Assembly (NCBI GenBank): GCA_910583765.1
Contig: CAJTYS010000047.1
Coordinates: forward strand, 1-28,035
DNA length: 28,035 nucleotides
Source of the DNA: an uncultured Eubacteriales bacterium
Lineage (GTDB): Bacteria > Bacillota > Clostridia > Peptostreptococcales > Anaerovoracaceae
Reading direction: 5' to 3'
The position numbers and the translations under genes were made by a program. Below the pieces are notes generated by a model. That model saw only the letters and a list, made by a program, of their open reading frames with translations, was not told the DNA's origin and did not search any database. Positions 1-7,463 of the stretch are shown here, piece by piece (the first letter of the stretch is position 1; every line of letters begins with the position of its first letter).

Positions 1-152
1 ATGCCCTTTTCCTCATTTTCCAGAAAACAGTCGATGAAAATATCCGCGTTGGCAATGGTGGAAAAATAAGAGATGGTCTTTTCGATTTCCTCTAATTTCC
101 CAATGTCCGCGTCCGTGAGACTAGTATATTGCCTGCATAATTCCTTTAGCAT
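1..152 (-). CDS. eutW: EutW-like sensor histidine kinase, N-terminal fragment
   Basis: Only the first 50 codons are in the window; the gene runs off the left edge. The start is the ATG at 152-150, preceded by CAGGGAGGAT at good spacing, 13 bases after the pduT-like stop. Visible residues include an LTDADIGKLEEIE stretch and an ANADIFIDC stretch, which resemble the N-terminal region of the PdtaS/EutW cytosolic histidine kinases. In Firmicutes EutW senses ethanolamine and phosphorylates EutV. Its place at the end of the eut operon supports that role, but the kinase core cannot be seen. It is unusual that it lies about 10 kb from eutV, since the two are normally adjacent. The call rests on a short fragment plus context. 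Confidence 0.62.
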   Translation of the reverse strand, partial: MLKELCRQYTSLTDADIGKLEEIEKTISYFSTIANADIFIDCFLENEEKG

Positions 153-165
153 ATGATCCTCCCTG

Positions 166-711
166 CTAAAATAGATTGAGAAACAGCTCCTTGCGTGGAT
201 TGGCAATCACCACTTTGTTCAGCAGCAGGCCGCTTTCACCGCCTGCCAGAGCGCCTGTTTCCACGCTTTCTGTCACAGCGGCCACATCACCTGTCATGGT
301 GACGAAGGATTTGCCGCCGATCCCTGTCCCCAGCCGCACTTCTATGAGATCCACGTCAGCTGCCTTTGCCGCCGCGTCAGCCCCCATGATAGAACATGTG
401 ACGCTCATGAACTCTAATATTCCCAGAGCGTTCACCTGCTTTGGCATAGTGGCCATGGAAATGGCAGAGATCACTTGCGGATGGACCCGAGGGATCACCG
501 TCTGTTCGATCACATGCCCTTCTCCCACCATGGCCCCTGCTTCCATGGAAGACTGGACCGCGGCCACTTCCCCAGATATGAGAATATAATATTTCCCGGG
601 ACAACCTGGTTTCGCCAATATCAGATCTGTTTCCGAAGCTTTCAGCATCGCGTCCGCGGCTTCAATGCCTTTGGCAATGCTGTTCAATTCTAAAAAACCG
701 ATGGTTTCCAT
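166..711 (-). CDS. pduT: PduT-like tandem-domain BMC shell protein with Fe-S cysteine
   Basis: Predicted trimeric microcompartment shell protein of 181 aa made of two BMC domains, roughly residues 1-90 and 92-181. Each opens with an IGFLELNSIAKGIEAAD / LGILEFMSVTCSIMGAD type strand-helix and carries a GEVAAV / GDVAAV core. Length and start match PduT. Residue C37, in a PGCPGK loop at the end of the first strand pair, corresponds to the cysteine by which PduT holds a [4Fe-4S] cluster at the trimer axis. The start ATG at 711 has AAAGGG upstream and follows the pduS-like stop by 5 bases. PduT is thought to conduct electrons across the shell with PduS, and the adjacency here fits that. It belongs to the ethanolamine operon although the best-known homologue is from propanediol loci. 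Confidence 0.88.
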   Translation of the reverse strand: METIGFLELNSIAKGIEAADAMLKASETDLILAKPGCPGKYYILISGEVAAVQSSMEAGAMVGEGHVIEQTVIPRVHPQVISAISMATMPKQVNALGILEFMSVTCSIMGADAAAKAADVDLIEVRLGTGIGGKSFVTMTGDVAAVTESVETGALAGGESGLLLNKVVIANPRKELFLNLF

Positions 712-716
712 ATGTT

Positions 717-2060
717 TTACCCTTTGATGATGATCCTTTCTCCTGCCTCAAGGACAGTTCCTGTTATGGACGCATGGATATTCGCGCCCAAGCTGTCTTC
801 TGGACATTTGGCGATGAGCTGGCCCTGGCAGACCGCATCGCCTGCTTTCACCACTGGCTGAGACGGCGCTCCGATGTGCTGCCGAATTGGAATGGCTACG
901 GTCTTTGACCGCGGCTTTACCAGCCTGTCGATTTCCAGATGATAAAATTCGTGAAGGCCCAGCCTTGCCGCTAAACGCTCTGACGGCACTTTACGGTATT
1001 GACGCATGGCATTGATCTGGAGCTTGTCATGGGTTTCCTTTCTATTATAATGGAAAGATTCCTTCCTGTACAAGGTTTTGAGCAAGCTGTTGATCCGCCT
1101 TGGCTGCAGCCCCATGGGGCATGCGTATTCTTCACAAATGCCGCATTCACTGCAGATCAGCGCCTGTTTTACGTCTTCATCTTCTAAAACTTGATCCACA
1201 TCCGCGCACATAGCGAATTTGCGCATGATCTTGTGAGGCTCCAGCGGATGGCCCAGCATATGCCGGGAACACAGCTCCGTGCAATGGGAACACTGGATGC
1301 ACGCCGCTTTCGCCTGACGCAGCATATGCTCTATAGGAACACCCCTTCTCCTGGAAAGCCAAGCTCCTTGTTCCAACACGATTACGCCGGAAGTAGTCTT
1401 TGTCACCACGTCTCTTTCCAGATCAGAGGCCTTTCTCAATTTTCCCATCAGTGGCCCGCCCAACAAGTAATCCCCTTGTCCAGACAAAGTCCCCGCGGCT
1501 TCCAGGCATTCTCTGATCGGCGTTCCCAGAGGCGCTTTTACAATGACTGGGGTCTCCACTTGGCCGGTCACTGTCAGATATTTGTGAGTGAAAGGGATGC
1601 CGGAAACCGCGTCCAGCACGGCCCTTACGGTGGATACATTTGAAACTACTGCCCCCACGTCACCTGGCAGCCCTGCCGGAGGGACGATCTTTCCCGTCAC
1701 TTCCTGAACTAAGACCTGCTCGTCTCCCGCGGGATAAAAATTTTCCAAAAAATGAAGCTTGACCTTGCTTTCCATAGAGGCAGCTGCGGCTTCTAAGGCT
1801 TTCCGCTCCTCTTCATAATGTTCCTTCAATGCGATGACAATATGCTTTGCTTCCAAAAAATCTCCAATCAGCTCCGCTGCCTCCAGCAGCTGGCTGGCTT
1901 CATGGCGCATCACATACCGGTCAGTCCGCAGCAGGGGTTCGCATTCCGCGCCGTTTATAATCAGCCACCGCGCCTTTGTGTTCAGCTTCACATGCGTAGG
2001 AAATCCAGCTCCGCCGCATCCCACGATCCCTGCGTTGAAAATACGTTCCATCAGGTCCAT
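717..2060 (-). CDS. pduS: PduS/RnfC-like flavin and iron-sulfur oxidoreductase of the microcompartment
   Basis: 447 aa, usual length for PduS. The N-terminal region has the GCGGAGFP glycine-rich loop of the RnfC/NuoF-type FMN and NADH binding domain (residues about 14-22). A SLBB-like region follows. Two 4Fe-4S motifs lie near residues 255-320: a CIQCSHCTELC series and a CSECGICEEYACP series. The C-terminus ends in a short barrel-sandwich (RnfC-like) segment. PduS reduces cob(III)alamin and probably regenerates NAD+ by passing electrons through the PduT shell pore. In this operon it would supply cob(I)alamin for EutT or re-oxidise NADH made by EutE. Start ATG 2060 follows AAAGGAGGGG; an in-frame ATG three codons in is an alternative. 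It lies 18 bases after eutN. Confidence 0.88.
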   Translation of the reverse strand: MDLMERIFNAGIVGCGGAGFPTHVKLNTKARWLIINGAECEPLLRTDRYVMRHEASQLLEAAELIGDFLEAKHIVIALKEHYEEERKALEAAAASMESKVKLHFLENFYPAGDEQVLVQEVTGKIVPPAGLPGDVGAVVSNVSTVRAVLDAVSGIPFTHKYLTVTGQVETPVIVKAPLGTPIRECLEAAGTLSGQGDYLLGGPLMGKLRKASDLERDVVTKTTSGVIVLEQGAWLSRRRGVPIEHMLRQAKAACIQCSHCTELCSRHMLGHPLEPHKIMRKFAMCADVDQVLEDEDVKQALICSECGICEEYACPMGLQPRRINSLLKTLYRKESFHYNRKETHDKLQINAMRQYRKVPSERLAARLGLHEFYHLEIDRLVKPRSKTVAIPIRQHIGAPSQPVVKAGDAVCQGQLIAKCPEDSLGANIHASITGTVLEAGERIIIKG

Positions 2061-2078
2061 ATGTCACAATCCCCTCCT

Positions 2079-2348
2079 TTATGCCTTTACTTCCAGGGAA
2101 TCAATGATCCCCACAATGGCCGCGTCTATGGGGATGTCGTCTTTGCCAAAGGCTTTCCTGGCCGTGCTCCCGCTGACTACCAGAACTTGCTCGCCAATGC
2201 CCGCGCCCACTACGTCAGCAGCCACGAAGGTGTCTTCTGACAACTTTTTGCCTGCGCTCTGTTTTTGAACTACCATCAGCTTCATCCCGCTGAGGCTTTC
2301 TTCTTTTTTTGTGGCCCATACATGGCCTATGACCTTGCATACTACCAT
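2079..2348 (-). CDS. eutN: EutN/PduN-type BMC pentameric vertex protein
   Basis: 89 aa, typical of the EutN_CcmL (BMC-P) family, which forms pentamers that cap the vertices of the polyhedral shell. Family features seen are the opening MVVCKVIGHVWAT strand, the GMKLMVVQ segment, the central FVAADVVGAGIGEQVLVVSG stretch with the invariant G-x-G turn, and the closing PIDAAIVGIID. The ATG at 2348 has GAGGTG just upstream, and the gene begins 8 bases after the pduL-type stop codon. One copy is enough to close a shell. It could equally be named pduN, but its place among eut genes favours eutN. Confidence 0.92.
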   Translation of the reverse strand: MVVCKVIGHVWATKKEESLSGMKLMVVQKQSAGKKLSEDTFVAADVVGAGIGEQVLVVSGSTARKAFGKDDIPIDAAIVGIIDSLEVKA

Positions 2349-2356
2349 TTTTCACC

Positions 2357-3262
2357 TCACTGCACAATGTGGATGGTCATGTGTTTCTCTCTTGCCAAAT
2401 CTCGAGCCAGGGGCGTGACCAAACTGCCCTTTTTTACCTGGACCGTGGAAATCTGCCTCTGGTGGAGCTCCCGTATGTCCATCTCAGAGATCAGCTTTGC
2501 TTCTATGATTTCCGTCTTGGGCTCTGTTTGCGCGCTGCCAGGTTCCAACTCTTTGCCTGGGCAGGATGAACAAGGCGGGAGCTCCCCGTTTTTTAACAGC
2601 GTGGCCGTGTCACCCTTTTGAAACCCGCAGGCATTGGCTTCATCGTAGTCCATGTGAAAGCCCAGCGCCCCATGGTCGTCTGCCCGCACCACGACATCCT
2701 GGAAAATAAGGGGCCGCTTGGTGTTCATGATGATCTGGACCTTTTCCCCGTTTTTCACCTGAAACCGCTCTGCGTCTTTTGTTGTCATGTGCAGATGGTT
2801 TTGCGCTGTGATCACAGCATTCTCTGCTTTTATCAGACTGCTGCCGTTCATCAGGAACGCGTCCGCCGCGCCTGCCAAGTCTCCTGACATGCGCACAGGC
2901 GCATTGATGCCTAAGGCTTTGCCATCTGTCAGAGAAATCTCCACTTGCGTCTCTTTTCTCACCGGTCCTAGCACCGCCACCTTGTCCATCCTTCCCTTTG
3001 GCCCCACCAGAGTCACTCTTTCCTCGCACAGATATTGGCCTGGCTGGGAAATGTCTTTTTTCTTTTTCAGGACATATCCCGCGCCGAACAGGGCTTCCAC
3101 ATGCTTTTGTGATAAATGCACATGCCTGCCTGAGGCTTCTGCTGGGATAGATAAGATGCCTGCTCCATCTCCAGGCTTAGAGCCAGAGTCAGATTCTGCC
3201 CTTTCTTCGCCATATGCGGCCAGGACTTTTTCCACTACTTGTCTGATCAATGCTTCATCCAT
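2357..3262 (-). CDS. pduL: PduL-type phosphotransacylase with extra C-terminal module
   Basis: 301 aa, longer than ordinary PduL proteins (about 210-230 aa). It would convert acetyl-CoA plus phosphate to acetyl phosphate, the EutD step, recycling CoA inside the compartment. Residues 1-20 form an amphipathic helix (MDEALIRQVVEKVLAAYG) like known BMC encapsulation peptides. Metal-ligand motifs of the two PduL beta barrels are present: GRHVHLS near residue 45 and NHLHMT near residue 155. After residue about 225 comes a CSSCPG linker and a 45-residue tail with KKGSLVTPLARDLA, which resembles the N-terminal segment of EutT in this same operon. Its start overlaps the eutT stop by 8 bases, suggesting translational coupling. 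Confidence 0.87.
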   Translation of the reverse strand: MDEALIRQVVEKVLAAYGEERAESDSGSKPGDGAGILSIPAEASGRHVHLSQKHVEALFGAGYVLKKKKDISQPGQYLCEERVTLVGPKGRMDKVAVLGPVRKETQVEISLTDGKALGINAPVRMSGDLAGAADAFLMNGSSLIKAENAVITAQNHLHMTTKDAERFQVKNGEKVQIIMNTKRPLIFQDVVVRADDHGALGFHMDYDEANACGFQKGDTATLLKNGELPPCSSCPGKELEPGSAQTEPKTEIIEAKLISEMDIRELHQRQISTVQVKKGSLVTPLARDLAREKHMTIHIVQ

Positions 3263-4055
3263 GTTCCTGCCCTTTCAAACATTCTCGGTTTTCCGAAAGA
3301 TACTGACAATATACGATATAGATCGCGCTGCTGAGCCGGTTCAAGGCTCTGAGGATATCGTTTCGTTCCACCTTGCCGCCTGCGCAAAAGGCCTGGATCG
3401 CCGCCAGCTCCACTTCCCTGGATTTTGCCCGCAGAGCATTGAGTTCCACGCAGATTTCTCCCATGCCATATTCCGGCGGGATATGACCCACGCCGTAGTA
3501 TTCCTTTGGATGCTGGGAAACGTACCGCAGTTCCTGCTGATCCATGCCAAAGAGTCTGATCTCTCCCAATTCTTTGGAAAGCACTTCCGCTGACAGAATG
3601 CTCCTGCTGTAGTCCAGCAGTTCTCCTAGTTGGTCCAAAAGGCGAATCTTGTGTTTCTTGTCCGCTAGAACTTGAAGCCTTAGCAGCTCTGCCTGAAAGG
3701 AGTCCATTTTTCCCCGCAGGATGATCCTGGGATGATCCTTTACTACCAGTTCTTTGCTGTCTAGGTTCGTCAAATGCTCTGGTTTGCTGGCAGCGTCAGG
3801 CTCTGGGCCGCCTTTACGGGCATTGGCTTTATGGGCTGCTTTGTCGTGACAGCATGCTGGAGTCTTCTCTTTTTCTTCCAGCTGCCTGTCTTGGTCTGCC
3901 TGAGCTTCCATGGCTGTTTCCACCATGGAAATCCCAGCTTCCTCCATGTATTGCCTGGCAGCCCTAGAGAGGAACCCGTCCTCTGGGAGCCGGATGCTGC
4001 CGCCTCCGCTTTGTTCCTGTAGTTTTTTGATGGTCGCTACATTCAATATTTTCAT
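3255..4055 (-). CDS. eutT: EutT ethanolamine cobalamin adenosyltransferase
   Basis: 266 aa, family length. EutT transfers the adenosyl group of ATP to cob(I)alamin to make the coenzyme of EutBC. The N-terminal 45 residues carry the family pattern SIRLPEDGFLSRAARQYM. The body matches EutT-type cobalamin adenosyltransferases: HLTNLDSKELVVKDHPR, LNALRAKSREVELAA and ILRALNRLSSAIY, which lies in the conserved substrate-binding region near the C-terminus. The linker has C68-C69-H70 but no following CX2C arrangement and no histidine before it, so the HX11CCX2C metal motif described for Salmonella EutT appears absent or degenerate. Start ATG 4055 has GGAAGGGG upstream. It lies between eutM and the pduL-type gene. 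Confidence 0.88.
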   Translation of the reverse strand: MKILNVATIKKLQEQSGGGSIRLPEDGFLSRAARQYMEEAGISMVETAMEAQADQDRQLEEKEKTPACCHDKAAHKANARKGGPEPDAASKPEHLTNLDSKELVVKDHPRIILRGKMDSFQAELLRLQVLADKKHKIRLLDQLGELLDYSRSILSAEVLSKELGEIRLFGMDQQELRYVSQHPKEYYGVGHIPPEYGMGEICVELNALRAKSREVELAAIQAFCAGGKVERNDILRALNRLSSAIYIVYCQYLSENRECLKGQEHG

Positions 4056-4076
4056 GGCTTTACGCGGCCCCTTCCT

Positions 4077-4379
4077 TTACTTTGAAGCTCCTGCCGTTTT
4101 GTGCGCGGATGGAAGGATCATTTCCACTTCTGTGTGCGGTCTTGGGATCACGTGCACGGAGATGAGTTCTCCTACTCTGTCCGCCGCTGCCGCGCCTGCT
4201 TCTGTGGCTGCTTTCACTGCGCCCACGTCGCCTCTTACCATGACAGTCACCAGGCCGCCGCCTACGTGTTCTTTACCTACCAATGTGACATTGGCCGCCT
4301 TTACCATGGCGTCCGCTGCTTCCACGGAACCTACCAGACCTCTTGTTTCTACCATTCCTAACGCTTGATAATTATCCAT
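4077..4379 (-). CDS. eutM: EutM/PduA-type BMC hexamer shell protein
   Basis: 100 aa single BMC-domain protein, the major facet hexamer of the shell. Family hallmarks seen are ALGMVETRGLVGSVEAADAM at the N-terminus, a VRGDVGAVKAAT strand-helix and the HVIPRPHTEVE segment near residue 80. The pore loop lies around residues 36-42, in the EHVGGG stretch. The start is well supported: AAGGAGG lies 6 bases before ATG 4379. The gene sits 4 bases downstream of eutE. It is the only single-domain BMC-H protein in the window, so it probably forms most of the facets unless eutS/eutK genes lie beyond the left edge. Confidence 0.94.
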   Translation of the reverse strand: MDNYQALGMVETRGLVGSVEAADAMVKAANVTLVGKEHVGGGLVTVMVRGDVGAVKAATEAGAAAADRVGELISVHVIPRPHTEVEMILPSAHKTAGASK

Positions 4380-4383
4380 TTTT

Positions 4384-5895
4384 TTACCTCCTTATGGTCC
4401 TTTCCTGTAAAATCTTTTTCAATACTTCTTTTGTGATCTCCTCGATCTCCATTTGACTCACCTGCTGCTCCCCTTTGCCAAGGCCTTCTGACAAAGGGGC
4501 TTGGGCCGTTTTTTCCATGCCTTGTTCTGCTCTTAATTCCTCCAGCTCTTTTACGCCATATGCCAGCCGCTTGATGTTGATCAAATTCAGCGGAGTCACG
4601 TTGTCAGAAGTGGCGCTTCCTCCCACTGCGCCGCACCCCAGGGTCAGGGCAGGCGCTAAATTGGTGGTGGCTCCCACGCCGCCTAGTGCCGCCGCTGTAT
4701 TGACCAGCAGACGGGAAACCGGCTTTTTCAAGGCGAATTCCTTGATGATGGCCTCATTTTCAGAATGGATGGTCATGGTATGGCCAGCCCCTTCGTTTTC
4801 CAATAGTTCCATGCACTTGTCGCAGGCTTGTTCCCAGTTTTCCACCGTATAGAATCCCAGGATAGGACAAAGCTTTTCTCTGGAATAAGGATGATCTTTT
4901 CCCACTCCTTGCTCCTGAGAGATCAGCACTTTCGTGCCTGCCGGCGCTGTGATGCCCGCCATGCGGCAGATGTGCCCTGCGTCTTTTCCTACGATGGCCG
5001 GATTCATGGTGTTGTTTGCCCGCATAATGAATTTGCCTACCTTTTGGCTTTCTTCTTCTGTCATAAAGTACCCGCCCTGGGCTTCCAGTTCTTTCATGAC
5101 TGCGTCTTTCATGCAGGCCTCCACTACAATGGACTGCTCGGAAGCGCAGATGGTCCCATTATCAAAGGTCTTGCTGTCTATGATCCGTTTGACGGCTTTG
5201 GAAAGATCCGCGCTGCGCTCTATGAAAGCCGGACCATTCCCTGGCCCTACTCCCAGGGCCGGATTTCCTGAGCTGTACGCGGCTTTTACCATGGCTTCCC
5301 CGCCAGTTGCCAGAATGACTGCCGTGTCTTTGTGCTTCATCAGCTGATCCGTGGCCTGGAGGGTCGGCAGGCTCACGCACTGGACGATATGCTCCGGCGC
5401 TCCCGCGTTCCGCGCTGCCTCTGCTATGATCTCCGCTGTCCTCTGGATACATGCTTTGGCCCCTGGATGAGGGGAAATGATGATGGCGTTTCCCGCCTTT
5501 AGAGAGATCAGGGCCTTGTACATGGTAGTGGACGTGGGATTGGTGGAAGGGATCAAAGCCACGATCACCCCTACCGGCACCGCCACTTCCATCAGGCCCG
5601 CTGCCCGATCCTCCCTGATGATCCCCGTGGTCTTCATGTCCTTGATGAAATCATAAGTCATCTGACTCCCCAACAGGTTTTTCATCACTTTATCCTGCCA
5701 GACACCAAAGCCTGTTTCCTGGCTGGCCATTTTCGCCAATTCTTCCCCGTGGTCCACGCAAGCCTGAGTGATGGCTTTTATGATCCTGTTGATTTCTTCC
5801 TGGGTATAATTCCTCAGGGATTTCTGGGCTTGTTTGGCTCTCGCCATCAGGTCCCGGGCCTGCTGGATGGACTGCAAATCTTTATCAAATTCCAT
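4384..5895 (-). CDS. eutE: EutE CoA-acylating acetaldehyde dehydrogenase
   Basis: 503 aa aldehyde dehydrogenase-superfamily enzyme that oxidises acetaldehyde with NAD+ and CoA to acetyl-CoA inside the compartment. The catalytic cysteine is C250 in FDNGTICASEQS. The PSTNPTST segment near residue 117 and the GVGPGNGPAF segment near 215-224 are typical of CoA-acylating dehydrogenases (EutE/PduP). After the catalytic domain, a proline/glutamine-rich linker leads to a terminal amphipathic helix (MEIEEITKEVLKKILQ), which looks like a C-terminal encapsulation peptide. Several Firmicute enzymes use this C-terminal position, whereas enterobacterial EutE/PduP carry theirs at the N-terminus. RBS AAAGGAGA precedes ATG 5895. 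Confidence 0.94.
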   Translation of the reverse strand: MEFDKDLQSIQQARDLMARAKQAQKSLRNYTQEEINRIIKAITQACVDHGEELAKMASQETGFGVWQDKVMKNLLGSQMTYDFIKDMKTTGIIREDRAAGLMEVAVPVGVIVALIPSTNPTSTTMYKALISLKAGNAIIISPHPGAKACIQRTAEIIAEAARNAGAPEHIVQCVSLPTLQATDQLMKHKDTAVILATGGEAMVKAAYSSGNPALGVGPGNGPAFIERSADLSKAVKRIIDSKTFDNGTICASEQSIVVEACMKDAVMKELEAQGGYFMTEEESQKVGKFIMRANNTMNPAIVGKDAGHICRMAGITAPAGTKVLISQEQGVGKDHPYSREKLCPILGFYTVENWEQACDKCMELLENEGAGHTMTIHSENEAIIKEFALKKPVSRLLVNTAAALGGVGATTNLAPALTLGCGAVGGSATSDNVTPLNLINIKRLAYGVKELEELRAEQGMEKTAQAPLSEGLGKGEQQVSQMEIEEITKEVLKKILQERTIRR

Positions 5896-5916
5896 TTCGT
5901 CTCCTTTCTTTATTTC

Positions 5917-6570
5917 TTATAACTTCATCGGGTCCGCCGCGATCCGCTCCACTGCTTGGGCAAAGGCGCCGCAGGCTGCTTTGCACGCTGCTTGGGAGCC
6001 GGTCAAAAGCCCGCCAGCGAAATTGGTTTCCGTAGGCGGTCCGTAAAAGACCTTCATGCTCACATCCGCTGCTTTCAGCGCTTCGTCCAGGCCGCAGATG
6101 GCTTCATTGGGAGGCGCGATGAGATACGCAATGGCTTCCCCCTCTTGGATCCCTGCCTGCTTTGACAAATAGGAGCCGCTCCTGGATACGCAGTGAGCGA
6201 AATAGGTCACGGTCCCTCCGTCATCGGCGCTAAAGAAAAAGGCCGCGTTTTCTATGTACTCCACCGCGGCTTTCAGGCCGCTTTTGATCTCTTCCGGGTC
6301 AGGGCCGGCCAAGATACCGATGAACTCTCCTGCCAGCTTGGTGGACGCGTTGGCGGAGCCTCCGTACATGGAGTGGGCATAGGCCACTGTGACATTTGCT
6401 TTTTTCGTGGCTTCGTCCACAGCCGCATAGGAGATGTCATCAATGTCCGTGGTCAAGATTCCCAGGCTACGGTAAGGCTTTTCCACATGCAGCGCTTCCA
6501 GCAGCGCCGCGTCCGCGTTTGGGATCTCCTGTATGCTCAATACTGTGGCTTTGATGGGATCGCCTTTCAT
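5917..6570 (-). CDS. eutL: EutL trimeric BMC-T shell protein
   Basis: 217 aa, the usual EutL length. EutL is a tandem circularly permuted BMC protein whose trimer has a gated central pore thought to bind ethanolamine or pass large cofactors. Recognisable segments are LGILTTDIDDISYAAVDEAT, AYAHSMYGGSANASTKLAGE, FIGILAGPDPEEIKSGL, YFAHCVSRSGSYLS and YGPPTETNFAGGLLTGSQ close to the C-terminus. The start ATG 6570 follows GGAAGGAAAG. The gene lies between eutC and eutE, an order found in many Firmicute eut loci. Confidence 0.95.
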   Translation of the reverse strand: MKGDPIKATVLSIQEIPNADAALLEALHVEKPYRSLGILTTDIDDISYAAVDEATKKANVTVAYAHSMYGGSANASTKLAGEFIGILAGPDPEEIKSGLKAAVEYIENAAFFFSADDGGTVTYFAHCVSRSGSYLSKQAGIQEGEAIAYLIAPPNEAICGLDEALKAADVSMKVFYGPPTETNFAGGLLTGSQAACKAACGAFAQAVERIAADPMKL

Positions 6571-6610
6571 GGTTTCTTTCCTTCCTAAAGCTCCCTTGGC
6601 ATGGACCTTT

Positions 6611-7447
6611 TTATAACTTGAGATCCACGCCGCTTGCTTTTGCTTCCAATATTTTCGTGATCACCTCTGCCCCATAAGCGCCTGCTTCCACTGGCTGGAT
6701 GCCTTTGGTGTGGATGTTGGAAATCACGGTTCGCCGAGATTCCGGCATGCCCACCTCCGCCCCATAAGCGATGTAAGCGCTCATGCTGCCCGCGGCCGCC
6801 AGACCAGGCCGCTCTCCCAGCAGCACGCAGGTGACTTCCGCGTCTAATGTTTCCGATATCACGTCCATGGTGGGCACTCTCCCGTACTTTACGAAAAACG
6901 GGGTCCCTGTTTTGATGCCTTTGGCTTTCAGGCCATCTAGCATCACGGGCAAGATGTCGGAAATGTTTTCATCCACTGCCAGGCTGCTGAGCCCATCGGA
7001 AACGTAGATCTGCACCTGCGGCCCGTGAACGCAGCGCTCCAAAAGCCGCTCTTTTGTTTCTTCGCTCAGCTGCCTTCCCAAGTCAGGTCTGGTGAGATGC
7101 TCGTCAATGTCCTGACAAAGGCTTTGGACGCTGAAAAGTCCCAATTTCTTGAGAATGCTTTCATCCACGCTTTTCAGCACCGCGTCTTTGGCGCTGGCGT
7201 GGTCCGCCCGCAGCGCCAGCAGCGTCTTGGTGTTTAGCCTTGGCCCTGCTTTTCCGATGCCGATCCTAGCAGGCGTTTTCTTTCTCATGGCATCCAGGGC
7301 CAGAGGGTTTTCCGCCTGGGCCAGCTTGATGCCTGCTTTATATTCGCCTGAGGAAATGTCCGGCAGCGGCTCCTCCTGCCTTTCTTCCCCATAAAGGACT
7401 GCCATGACTTCCCTGGCGATGATGTCGATCAATTCCCTTTCCTTCAT
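6611..7447 (-). CDS. eutC: EutC ethanolamine ammonia-lyase small subunit
   Basis: 278 aa, slightly shorter than the enterobacterial subunit. With EutB it forms adenosylcobalamin-dependent ethanolamine ammonia-lyase and contributes to B12 binding. Conserved stretches include ARIGIGKAGPRLNTKTLLALRADHA in the first third, VQIYVSDGLSSLAV, GTPFFVKYGRV and VLLGERPGLAAAGS, and VISNIHTKGIQPVEAGA near the C-terminus. The N-terminal 20 residues (MKERELIDIIAREVMAVLYG) form an amphipathic helix before a variable linker, consistent with an encapsulation peptide that would carry the EutBC complex into the shell. It starts 16 bases after eutB, with GGAG upstream of ATG 7447. Confidence 0.95.
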   Translation of the reverse strand: MKERELIDIIAREVMAVLYGEERQEEPLPDISSGEYKAGIKLAQAENPLALDAMRKKTPARIGIGKAGPRLNTKTLLALRADHASAKDAVLKSVDESILKKLGLFSVQSLCQDIDEHLTRPDLGRQLSEETKERLLERCVHGPQVQIYVSDGLSSLAVDENISDILPVMLDGLKAKGIKTGTPFFVKYGRVPTMDVISETLDAEVTCVLLGERPGLAAAGSMSAYIAYGAEVGMPESRRTVISNIHTKGIQPVEAGAYGAEVITKILEAKASGVDLKL

Positions 7448-7463
7448 ACTCTTTGCTCCATTC

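Noticed and set aside
2787..3593. Plus-strand open frame of 268 codons
   Set aside because: It runs antisense across both the pduL-type gene and eutT, has no family pattern and is explained by their codon bias.
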